Position numbers and translations under genes: made by a program. A stretch of DNA of 64,000 bases from Pyxidicoccus xibeiensis (GTDB lineage Bacteria > Myxococcota > Myxococcia > Myxococcales > Myxococcaceae). The notes beneath the pieces are model-generated. The model saw only the letters and a program-made list of their open reading frames with translations, had not been told where the DNA came from and did no database searches. The stretch is from contig NZ_JAJVKV010000002.1 of the NCBI RefSeq assembly GCF_024198175.1, forward strand, positions 558,001 through 622,000, in the 5' to 3' direction. Positions 7,300 through 14,576 of the stretch are shown here, piece by piece; position 1 is the stretch's first letter, and every line of letters begins with the position of its first letter.

Positions 7300-8877
7300 A
7301 TGGCTGAGAACCCTCGCGACCTGTTGCGTGCCGCGCAGTCCGCCGAGCTGCAAGGGGACGTGGACCGCGCGGTGGACTGTCTGAAGAAGGCGGCGGAGGT
7401 CTACCGGAAGGCCGGCAATGCGACCCGCGCCCTTCAGCTCCTCCGTCATGCGCGCAGGTTGGACGGAAGTCGCGTGGACATCGCCGAGGAGGTCCAGCGG
7501 CTGGAGTGGATGCCGGAGACGCTGCTCGCGCGCCCCGGGCGGGAGGACGATGAAGACTCGCGTCTTGCCTCGGAGCTGGAGCGCTCCCTGGAAGGCGAGC
7601 CCCTGCCGGAGCTGGCACGGCGACAGCGGCTCATCGAGGACGCGCTCCGTGAAGCCGGCATGCGCGCGGCCGAGGCGGAGGCTCCCGGCGAGGTCAAGAC
7701 GTGGGTCATCGAGACCGAGGTGGCCGAGGACCTGCACCGGCTGGAGGCCCAGCTCGCCCGCGTGGCTGCTTCCGTCGACACCTCCGAGGTGGAGCTGGCC
7801 GGTGGGGTAGGGGTGGCTCCGGTGGAGGCCGTGAAGGCGGCTGCGACCGCGGTGGCGCCATCAGGAGTTGCTCGCGATAGCCCCGCTACATCCGCTCCCC
7901 CGTTGGAGCGGGACACGAGTCTCGACGCATACCTGCCGGAGGAGGCCGCTCCCGAGGCCGCACCCCGTCGCCGCCGCGAGAAGCGCCTCATCGAGCGGGG
8001 CCCGACGCGCGCGGACGCGGCGCTGGATGCGTGGTGTTCCTTCTGCTGCCGGCCCCGTGACGAGGTCGGCGCGCTGGTCGCCGGTCCCGCCGGAGCCTTC
8101 ATCTGTGCCGGCTGCCTGGCCGAGTCCGTGTCCCTCCTGGGCGACGTCACTCCTGTCCCTCCGCCCGCGCGTCCGCGCGAAGAGCCCTCCCCCGGCGCCT
8201 TCATGGAGCTGGTGGGGCAGGCGGAGGCCCGGACCCTGCTGGACGCCGGGCTCCAATCCGGTGCGCGGTGCCTGCTCGTCGTCGGGCCCGAGGGCTGCGG
8301 CAAGAGCACCTGGTTCCAGCAACTGCAGCGGCAGGGCCGGGGCACACCGACGTCGCTCGCCGACCTGGAGCCGCCCGCCTCGTCGCGCCCCGTCCTCGTG
8401 GAGGACGTGGACCGGCTGGACGCCGAAGGGCACTCCGTCCTCGCCGCCTTTCTCACCCGGCACCCCCGGCACACCGTGCTGCTCAGTGCGCGCGGCCTCC
8501 GTCCCGAGCCGCTCGGGCCCGTGCTGCGCGGGGCCTCGGGCCGGCTGCCGGTGCCCACCACGGCCGCGCTCACTCAAGCTGTGCGCGGAGCCGTGCCCAT
8601 CAGCCTCCTGGAGCACGTCCAGGTGCTGCTGCCCCTTCAGGCGCCCACCCAGGGCGAGTACGTGGAGATTGCCCGGAAGCGCCTTGCCCTGCGTGAGCCC
8701 GCGGTCTCCCTGTCCGAGGACGTGCTCGCCGCCTTTGCGGCCGAGGCCGTGCGCTCGCCACGCGCCGGGCATGAGCTGCATGCGCTCCTCCAGCGCGTTC
8801 CCACCGGAGCGTGGAGCCTCGAGAGCGCGACGAAGCCCGCCCGGCCCCAGAAGGGCCGGCGCAAGGGGAGTCCATGA
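7300..8877 (+). CDS. TPR-like protein with ClpX-type zinc finger and ATPase domain
   Basis: A 525-residue protein with an unusual domain order. Residues 1-65 are helical and TPR-like (AAQSAELQGDVDRAVDCLKK). A charged linker runs to about 240. Residues 245-280 match the ClpX zinc-binding domain: CSFC, then DEVGALVAGP, then CAGC. The last part is a P-loop domain with Walker A GPEGCGKST near residue 328 and a Walker B-like VLVEDVDRLD near 365. It lacks the rest of ClpX, so it is not a protease subunit in the normal sense. ATG 7300 is preferred since the in-frame upstream stretch is repeat DNA. Its stop overlaps the lipB start (ATGA), so the two are coupled. Its role is unknown. Confidence 0.8.
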   Translation: MAENPRDLLRAAQSAELQGDVDRAVDCLKKAAEVYRKAGNATRALQLLRHARRLDGSRVDIAEEVQRLEWMPETLLARPGREDDEDSRLASELERSLEGEPLPELARRQRLIEDALREAGMRAAEAEAPGEVKTWVIETEVAEDLHRLEAQLARVAASVDTSEVELAGGVGVAPVEAVKAAATAVAPSGVARDSPATSAPPLERDTSLDAYLPEEAAPEAAPRRRREKRLIERGPTRADAALDAWCSFCCRPRDEVGALVAGPAGAFICAGCLAESVSLLGDVTPVPPPARPREEPSPGAFMELVGQAEARTLLDAGLQSGARCLLVVGPEGCGKSTWFQQLQRQGRGTPTSLADLEPPASSRPVLVEDVDRLDAEGHSVLAAFLTRHPRHTVLLSARGLRPEPLGPVLRGASGRLPVPTTAALTQAVRGAVPISLLEHVQVLLPLQAPTQGEYVEIARKRLALREPAVSLSEDVLAAFAAEAVRSPRAGHELHALLQRVPTGAWSLESATKPARPQKGRRKGSP

Positions 8878-9953
8878 ACACCATCACCGTCTACCGGCTC
8901 GGGCGGGTGGAGTACGAGGACGGCCTCACGCTGATGCGCCTCTTCAGCGAGTCGCGGCGCCAGGGGCTCTCCGGAGACGTGCTCCTCCTCCTGGAGCACC
9001 CGCCCGTGCTCACGCTGGGCCGCGCCGCGAAGCGGGAGAACATCGTTGCCAGTGACGAGCGCCTCGCCGCCGAGGGCGCTGAAATCTTCGAGACCAACCG
9101 CGGCGGCGACGTCACCTACCACGGGCCCGGGCAGCTCGTGGGCTACCCCATCTTCCTCCTCCCTCCCGAGCGCCGGGACGTGCGCCGCTATGTCCGCGAC
9201 GTGGAGCGCTCCGTCATGCAGGTGCTGGCGCAATACGGCATCACTGCTGGCCCCATCCCCAAGTGGCCCGGCGTGTGGATTGGCGAGGAGGGCTCCCCGG
9301 ATGCGCGAAAGGTCGCCGCCATCGGCGTGCACCTGTCCCGCTGGCTCACCACGCACGGCTTCGCGCTCAACGTGAATACGCACCTGGAGCACTTCCAGCT
9401 CATCGTCCCCTGCGGCATCCGCGAGGCGGGCGTCACGTCCATGCAGCGCGAGCTGGGCCAGCCCATCCCCATGGCGCACGTGGAGGACGCGATGGCCCAG
9501 AGCTTCTGCCAGGTCTTCGACAGCGAGCGCGTGGAGGCGCCGCCGCCCATGAGGACGGTCAGCGTCGCGGTGGTGCGCGGCCATGGCCCGGAGGCCCGCG
9601 TGCTGCTCGTGCGAAGGACGCCCGCGCGCGGAGGCTTCTGGCAGGTCATCACCGGCCGCGTGGAGGCGGGCGAGTCTCCCGCCCAGGCCGCCGCGCGCGA
9701 GCTGGAGGAGGAGACGGGGCTGCGCCTGGCGCCGGTGGACCTGGACTACCGCCACGCCTTCGCCCTGGGCGAGGCGCTCCCGCCGAAGCTGGTGGAGGAG
9801 CACGGCTTCGCCGTCCAGTGCGCCCCGGACACCGAGGTGCGCCTGGGCCCCGAGCACGACACCTTCGAGTGGGTGGACGTACCCACTGCCCTGGAGCGGC
9901 TGCCCTTCCGCGGCCTGCGCGAGACGGTGAAGCGCGCGGTGGCCCGCGGGTAG
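8874..9953 (+). CDS. lipB: Octanoyltransferase LipB fused to a Nudix hydrolase
   Basis: A 359-residue fusion. Residues 1 to about 215 are LipB, which moves the octanoyl group from acyl carrier protein to lipoyl domains: RGGDVTYHGPGQLVGYP, the catalytic Lys of RKVAAIGVH (near 145) and the catalytic Cys of LIVPCGI (near 179). Residues about 225-355 are a Nudix domain with a complete box, GRVEAGESPAQAAARELEEE followed by TGL (near 260-282). Ordinary LipB ends near 210-240 residues. The start ATG overlaps the previous stop, with AAGGGGAG just before it. The Nudix substrate cannot be read from the sequence; lipoyl-adenylate or an acyl-CoA or nucleotide by-product are guesses. It lies with lipA, E2 and lpdA. 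Confidence 0.92.
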   Translation: MNTITVYRLGRVEYEDGLTLMRLFSESRRQGLSGDVLLLLEHPPVLTLGRAAKRENIVASDERLAAEGAEIFETNRGGDVTYHGPGQLVGYPIFLLPPERRDVRRYVRDVERSVMQVLAQYGITAGPIPKWPGVWIGEEGSPDARKVAAIGVHLSRWLTTHGFALNVNTHLEHFQLIVPCGIREAGVTSMQRELGQPIPMAHVEDAMAQSFCQVFDSERVEAPPPMRTVSVAVVRGHGPEARVLLVRRTPARGGFWQVITGRVEAGESPAQAAARELEEETGLRLAPVDLDYRHAFALGEALPPKLVEEHGFAVQCAPDTEVRLGPEHDTFEWVDVPTALERLPFRGLRETVKRAVARG

Positions 9954-9958
9954 CGCGG

Positions 9959-10810
9959 CTACAGCGCGATGACCATCGACTCCTTGGCGGCAATCGCCTC
10001 GGGGCGGTGCTTGCGCACCTGGCGCAGCAGCTTGTCCATGCTCGCGTCGTCGCGCCCGGGGTCATGGTGGAAGAGCACCAGCGTCTTCACGTCGGCCGCG
10101 TCCGCCGCGCGCACCGCGGCCTGCCACGTGGAGTGGCCCCAGCCCGTGCGGGCCGGACCGATGCGGCCGTGGTACTCGTCATCCGTGTACATGGAGTCGT
10201 AGATGAGCAGGTCCGCTCCGCGCGCGAAGTCGAAGAGGCCCGTATCCAGCGTGCTGCCGTGCTCCACGTCCGTGGCGTACACCACCGAGCGGCCCTCGCA
10301 GTCCACGCGGTAGCCCAGGTTGCCGCCCGGGTGGTTCAGCTCCAGCATCGTCACCTTCGCCGGGCCCACCTGCAGCGTGTCGCTCGGCGTCAGGTCCGTG
10401 TACGTCAGCTTCGCCCGGAACGTGCCCTCCGCCGTCACCGGGAAGTACGGCTGCACCATCTGCCCGCCGAGGATCTGCTTCAGCGACTGCCCGTTCCGGG
10501 GCGAGCCATAGAGCGTCAGCGTGCTCGTCGGCACGAAGATGGGGCCGAAGAAGGGCAGCCCCTGCAGGTGGTCGTAGTGGTAGTGCGAGATGAAGATGGA
10601 GCCCCGCACCGGGCTCTTCTCCGACAGCAGCGAGTCGCCCAGAGCACGCGCGCCGGAGCCCAGGTCGAAGATCAGCAGCTCGTCCCCGCAGCGGACCTCC
10701 ACGCACGGGGTGTTGCCACCGTAGCGCTTCGTCTGCGGACCCGGCGCGGGGATGGAGCCCCGCACACCCCAGAAGCGCACCTCGAAGGGCACCCGGGCCT
10801 TGCTGCGCAC
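9959..10810 (-). CDS. MBL-fold metal-dependent hydrolase
   Basis: A 283-residue metallo-beta-lactamase-fold protein. Metal ligands are visible in ISHYHYDHLQG, in the HPGGNLGYR region, in YATDVEHG and in the late LFHHDPGRDD. The start region VPFEVRFWGVRGSIPAPG is typical of a branch often annotated as phosphodiesterase-like or ribonuclease-Z-like hydrolases; the substrate is unknown. I chose GTG 10810, 31 bases after the ribA stop with GGAG a little upstream. A TTG at 10891 would extend the protein by 27 residues but would overlap ribA by 50 bases and adds only low-complexity sequence, so it is the weaker choice. It probably shares a transcript with ribA. Confidence 0.85.
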   Translation of the reverse strand: MRSKARVPFEVRFWGVRGSIPAPGPQTKRYGGNTPCVEVRCGDELLIFDLGSGARALGDSLLSEKSPVRGSIFISHYHYDHLQGLPFFGPIFVPTSTLTLYGSPRNGQSLKQILGGQMVQPYFPVTAEGTFRAKLTYTDLTPSDTLQVGPAKVTMLELNHPGGNLGYRVDCEGRSVVYATDVEHGSTLDTGLFDFARGADLLIYDSMYTDDEYHGRIGPARTGWGHSTWQAAVRAADAADVKTLVLFHHDPGRDDASMDKLLRQVRKHRPEAIAAKESMVIAL

Positions 10811-10841
10811 GACGGCATTGCTCCGCCGTGCCGGCGGCTTC

Positions 10842-11519
10842 TCAGCCGGCCTTGGCTTCCGTGTCGTCGTCCTCGTCGGCGAAGAGCTCAATGAGGTGCC
10901 CCGTGCGCTCGCGCTTCGTCCTCAGGTAGTCGACGTTATGCGGATTGTGCTCTGTCCGGGAAGGGATTCGACGAAGGACGGGCACGCCCTCTTCCACCAT
11001 GCCCGCGATCTTGAGCGGGTTGTTGGTGATCAGGTCCACTGAGCGTACGTCCAGGCTGCGGAGCATCTCCGCCGCGATGTCGTACGAGCGCAAATCGTCA
11101 GCGAAGCCCAGCTGCCTGTTGGCCTCGTAGGTATCCAGGCCCTTGGCCTGCAGGGCGTACGCCTTGATCTTGTTCCCCAGGCCGATGCCGCGCCCCTCCT
11201 GGCGGAGGTAGAGGACGACCCCCAGGCCCCCCTGGGTGATGAAGTCCAGCGCCCGGTCCAGCTGCTGGCGGCAGTCGCACTTCAGGCTGCCGAAGACCTC
11301 GCTCGTCAGGCACTCGGAGTGGATGCGCACCGGCACCCCCTCCACGCCCGTGACGTCACCCACCACCAGCGCGACGTGCTCGCGGCCATTGCGCTTGTCC
11401 CGGAAGACGATGGTCCTCAGCGTCCCACGCTCCGTGGGGACGTCCGCCTCCGAGAAGCGCTCCAGGTGCTGCGTCGGCTTTCGGGTCGGAAGGACCTGGG
11501 GTGAGCGAGTATCCGACAT
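10842..11519 (-). CDS. ribA: GTP cyclohydrolase II
   Basis: A 225-residue single-domain enzyme that opens GTP to the first pyrimidine intermediate of riboflavin synthesis. The zinc ligands are Cys70, Cys81 and Cys83 in the segment SECLTSEVFGSLKCDC. Other signatures are LRQEGRGIGL, with the catalytic Arg and Tyr-containing surroundings, and ITNNPLKI near the end. ATG 11519 is chosen because GGAGA lies nine bases upstream; the longer in-frame start at 11570 adds 17 unrelated residues. No RibB domain is fused, unlike many bacterial RibBA proteins. The acidic DEDDD tail just before the end is unusual but minor. Confidence 0.95.
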   Translation of the reverse strand: MSDTRSPQVLPTRKPTQHLERFSEADVPTERGTLRTIVFRDKRNGREHVALVVGDVTGVEGVPVRIHSECLTSEVFGSLKCDCRQQLDRALDFITQGGLGVVLYLRQEGRGIGLGNKIKAYALQAKGLDTYEANRQLGFADDLRSYDIAAEMLRSLDVRSVDLITNNPLKIAGMVEEGVPVLRRIPSRTEHNPHNVDYLRTKRERTGHLIELFADEDDDTEAKAG

Positions 11520-11636
11520 ATCGAGTTGTCTCCGGTGCAGGGCTCCTCTTTGGAGTCCCCACGTTCGCAAGTCAAGGCGGCCTCAATGCTGCATCGCGGG
11601 ATCAGCACAAAGATGCACTGACCGGTTGTACGTTCC

Positions 11637-12869
11637 TCAGGCCACCCAGGAGAGCGGAAGCAGTTCTACCGCGTCCCCATGAGCCAGGCTTCTGGCCTCT
11701 CTGGGAAAGTGCAGCAGGTGGGTGGCCGCCGCCGCCGACCTCAGAACACCCGAGGTCTGGGTTGCCAGCGGACGGGCCCACAGGCCGCCCTCCCTCCAGG
11801 CGGCCGTGACGCGGACGAAGTGGGCCACTCCCGGCTGCTTCGACAGGCTGCCCTCCAGGCGGCCGGACACCCGGCCCGGCTCCACGTCGGTGTGCCCCAG
11901 CAGCCGGCGCAGGGCGGGGCGGACGAACAGCTCGAAGGTGACCAGCGACGACGTCGGGTTGCCAGGCAGCCCGAAGAAGAGGGTGCCCGCGCGCCGTCCC
12001 ACCAGCAGCGGCTTGCCGGGCTTGATGGCCACGCGCCAGAAGTGCTGCTCCACGCCCAGGGCCGCGAGCACCTCCTTCACGTAGTCGCGCTCGCCCACGG
12101 ACACGCCCGCGCTGGTGAGAACCACGTCGAAGCCGTCCAGCCGGGACAGGGCCTCGTGCACCGAGTCCCGCGTGTCCCGGGCGATGCCCAGCAGCGTGGG
12201 CAGCCCCCCCGCGCGCCGCACCGCCAGCGCCAGCGAGGGGGCGTTGGTGTCGACGATGCGGCCCCGGGGCGGCTCGTCCGCGCGGCACAGCTCGTCGCCG
12301 GTGGAGAGGATAGCCACCCGGGGAGGGCGGGGCACCGGCGCGGACAGCAGGCCCTGCGCCCAGAGCAGCCCCAGCTCGGGGATGCCCAGCGGCGTCCCCC
12401 GTGGCAGCAGCACCTGGCCTTCCCGCGCGTCCTCGCCCCGGGGGCGCACGAAGTTCCCCGGCCCCACCGGCTCCAGGATGTCCACCTGATCCACCCCGCC
12501 GTCGGGCACCGGCCTCACGCGCTCGCGCATCACCACCGCGTCGGCGCCGGGGGGCAGCGGGGCCCCCGTCATGATCCGCGCGCACGTCCCGGGGACGACC
12601 TCCCGGCTCGGCGTCGCCCCCGCGTAGACAGTCTCCCCCACCACCAGCCGCACGGGCGGCGGCCCCGCCAGGTCCGCGCTGCGCACCGCGTACCCGTCCA
12701 TGGCCGAGTTGTCCCAGGGGGGCAGGGTGCGCTGCGCCGTGACGTCCTCGGCCAGCGTCCGCCCCAGGGCGGCTTCCAGGGACACCCACTCGGCGGGAAG
12801 CGGGGCGGCCAGGGCCAGCACCCGCGCGCGGGCCTCCTCGACGGGCAGCAATGGAACTGCGTCGTTCAT
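11637..12869 (-). CDS. moeA: Molybdopterin molybdenumtransferase
   Basis: A 410-residue MoeA-type protein, which inserts molybdate into adenylated molybdopterin. N-terminal signatures are PPWDNSAMDGYAVR and the MTGAPLPPGADAVV motif; the central MoCo-binding domain has ILSTGDEL, RGRIVDTNA and SAGVSVGERDYVKE; then GLPGNPTSSLVTFE and a C-terminal beta barrel from about residue 330. Length agrees with the family (about 400). The start ATG 12869 precedes MNDAVPLLPVEEA, where similarity to MoeA begins; an in-frame start at 12941 would add 24 residues. It lies upstream of ribA on the same strand, with a 117-base gap. Confidence 0.94.
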   Translation of the reverse strand: MNDAVPLLPVEEARARVLALAAPLPAEWVSLEAALGRTLAEDVTAQRTLPPWDNSAMDGYAVRSADLAGPPPVRLVVGETVYAGATPSREVVPGTCARIMTGAPLPPGADAVVMRERVRPVPDGGVDQVDILEPVGPGNFVRPRGEDAREGQVLLPRGTPLGIPELGLLWAQGLLSAPVPRPPRVAILSTGDELCRADEPPRGRIVDTNAPSLALAVRRAGGLPTLLGIARDTRDSVHEALSRLDGFDVVLTSAGVSVGERDYVKEVLAALGVEQHFWRVAIKPGKPLLVGRRAGTLFFGLPGNPTSSLVTFELFVRPALRRLLGHTDVEPGRVSGRLEGSLSKQPGVAHFVRVTAAWREGGLWARPLATQTSGVLRSAAAATHLLHFPREARSLAHGDAVELLPLSWVA

Positions 12870-12949
12870 GCCCGGCTTATAGCCATGCGCCGGGCCCGTG
12901 GCTCGGGGGCTTTGCCCAGACAAAGTCCGTGAGAAAATCAAGTGTTAGT

Positions 12950-12978
12950 TTGACAGCCCATCTGATCACCGTTACAAG
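12950..12978 (+). promoter_or_regulatory. Candidate sigma-A promoter
   Basis: A perfect TTGACA (12950-12955), a 17-base spacer and TACAAG (12973-12978) form a good vegetative promoter. The start would be near 12985, leaving an 84-base leader before the ATG at 13069. It faces away from moeA. Confidence 0.55.
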
Positions 12979-13068
12979 CAGCCGTGATCGCGAGGCTTGC
13001 CTGCCCGTCTGTGGCCGGCCCGCCAACCCGTTGAAAGGACACGGGAACTCTCACAGGAGACTGCGTCG

Positions 13069-14469
13069 ATGGCCAAGCCCAAGTCCGGGGCCAAGAAGAC
13101 GACTCCCGCTGGCAAGGCTGGCGCAAAGCCCGCTGCGAAGAAGCACAACACCGCCCGGCTGGACCTGATCAAGAACGCGTCCAAACGAGTGGCAAAGGCG
13201 GCGACCAAAGTGGTGAAGGCGGCGGTGGACGTGGCGAAGGGTGCCAAGGGAGCGGCGAAGAAGGCCGCGCCGGAGAAGGCACCCACCGAGAAGGCTCCCG
13301 TGGAGAAGGCCCCCGCGGCCAAGAAGGCCGCGCCGGAGCCGGCGCCCGCGGCGAAGAAGGCGGCTCCGGCCGCGAAGGGCGCTGCTCCCGCTGGCAAGGC
13401 GGCTCCGGCCGCGAAGGCCGGAGGGAAGGGCTCGAAGTCGGGCGGTGGCGCCTCCTCGGTGCCCGCCGTGGACCGGCCGAAGCCTCGGGCCACCAAGCTT
13501 CCCCCGCCGGGCGAGCCGCTCACCAAGCGGGAGATGGAGCAGTTGCTCACCGCCGGCGAGGGCCGTGGCGTCATGGGCGAGGGCAGCCTCAAGGGCCGCC
13601 TCGTGCTGACCCAGGACATGCCTCACCTGGTGGTGGTGGGACGCGACAAGCGCGAGCTCACCTTCCTCCTCCAGGGGCCTGATCAGGAGGTCCTTCCGGC
13701 CTACGTGGACCACAAGGTCTCCGTCAGCGGGATGATCCGCAAGACGACCAACCACGGCGGCGTGGTGGACGTGCGCAAGTACTCGGCGAAGAAGCCCGAG
13801 GCCGAGGTGGTGGAGGTCGCGCCTCCGGACACGGAGCCGAGGCTGCGCTACCTGTCGCCCGGCGAGGTCTCCATGGTGACGGCCGCCGGCATGGGCGCGG
13901 GCGTCAAGGGCTTCGCCACCATCCGCGGCAACCTGGAGATGACGGGCGAGGAGTTCGTCCTCGTCGTCTCCAACGGCGGCACGCGCCAGCAGGTGTCCTT
14001 CCTCATCGAGGGCAAGGCCACCGGCAAGGGCCTGCGCAAGCACGTGGGCCACACCCTCCAGATTCAGGGTGTCGTGGACAAGACGTCCGGCTGGGGCGGG
14101 AGGATTGTCGCGGAGAACGTGGAGCCGCGTCCGTCCGAGGCCCGCGCCGTGTCTCGCGACGAGATGGAACTGGTCCACATCGAGGGCGAGGTGCCCACGT
14201 CCGTGGACGTGAAGCTCAACCACGGCCTCACCGTGCGGCTGCCCGAGCAGCCCGGCTTCACCTGGGCCATCGAGCCCACCGTGGCCAAGCGCGTGGGCCT
14301 GCGCGAGGCCAACTTCGAGCCCGGCCCCAACGGCGGCCCGGCCACCCGCGAGTTCTTCTTCACTCCCCGCAACCCGGGCACCTTCGAGGTGGAGTTCTTC
14401 CTGGCCAAGGCACTTGCCCCCGGCCTGGTGGACCGCTCCTTCAAGATCAACGTCACGGTCAAGCCCTGA
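13069..14469 (+). CDS. Protein with histone-H1-like tail and chagasin-like C-terminus
   Basis: A 466-residue protein of unknown role. Residues 1 to about 125 are almost only Lys, Ala and Pro (AAKKAAPEKAPTEKAP and similar), the composition of histone H1 C-terminal tails. Residues about 165-370 are two similar beta-rich blocks (KGRLVLTQDMPHLVVVGRDK and VKGFATIRGNLEMTGEEF), each reading like an OB-type barrel. Residues 380-466 resemble the chagasin/I42 cysteine-protease inhibitor fold: a PGFTWAI loop, then GGPATREFFFTPRNPGTFEV and a final strand. ATG 13069 has AGGAGA eight bases upstream and a promoter at 12950. It may bind DNA or RNA through the tail; the inhibitor-like end is an inference from pattern, not proof. 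Confidence 0.82.
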   Translation: MAKPKSGAKKTTPAGKAGAKPAAKKHNTARLDLIKNASKRVAKAATKVVKAAVDVAKGAKGAAKKAAPEKAPTEKAPVEKAPAAKKAAPEPAPAAKKAAPAAKGAAPAGKAAPAAKAGGKGSKSGGGASSVPAVDRPKPRATKLPPPGEPLTKREMEQLLTAGEGRGVMGEGSLKGRLVLTQDMPHLVVVGRDKRELTFLLQGPDQEVLPAYVDHKVSVSGMIRKTTNHGGVVDVRKYSAKKPEAEVVEVAPPDTEPRLRYLSPGEVSMVTAAGMGAGVKGFATIRGNLEMTGEEFVLVVSNGGTRQQVSFLIEGKATGKGLRKHVGHTLQIQGVVDKTSGWGGRIVAENVEPRPSEARAVSRDEMELVHIEGEVPTSVDVKLNHGLTVRLPEQPGFTWAIEPTVAKRVGLREANFEPGPNGGPATREFFFTPRNPGTFEVEFFLAKALAPGLVDRSFKINVTVKP

Positions 14470-14478
14470 GGGGCGTCG

Positions 14479-14496
14479 CCCGGAGCAGGCTCCGGG
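14479..14496 (+). terminator. Short perfect hairpin
   Basis: CCCGGAGC (14479-14486) and GCTCCGGG (14489-14496) form a perfect eight-base-pair stem ten bases after the stop of the preceding gene. There is no T run, so termination is uncertain. Confidence 0.35.
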
Positions 14497-14576
14497 AGGC
14501 GGCCGGTCGCCGGGGGGTTCCCGTCCGGACGTTCCGGGCTTACCCGTTCCCGTAGCGGCCGAGCCGCGACCCCACC

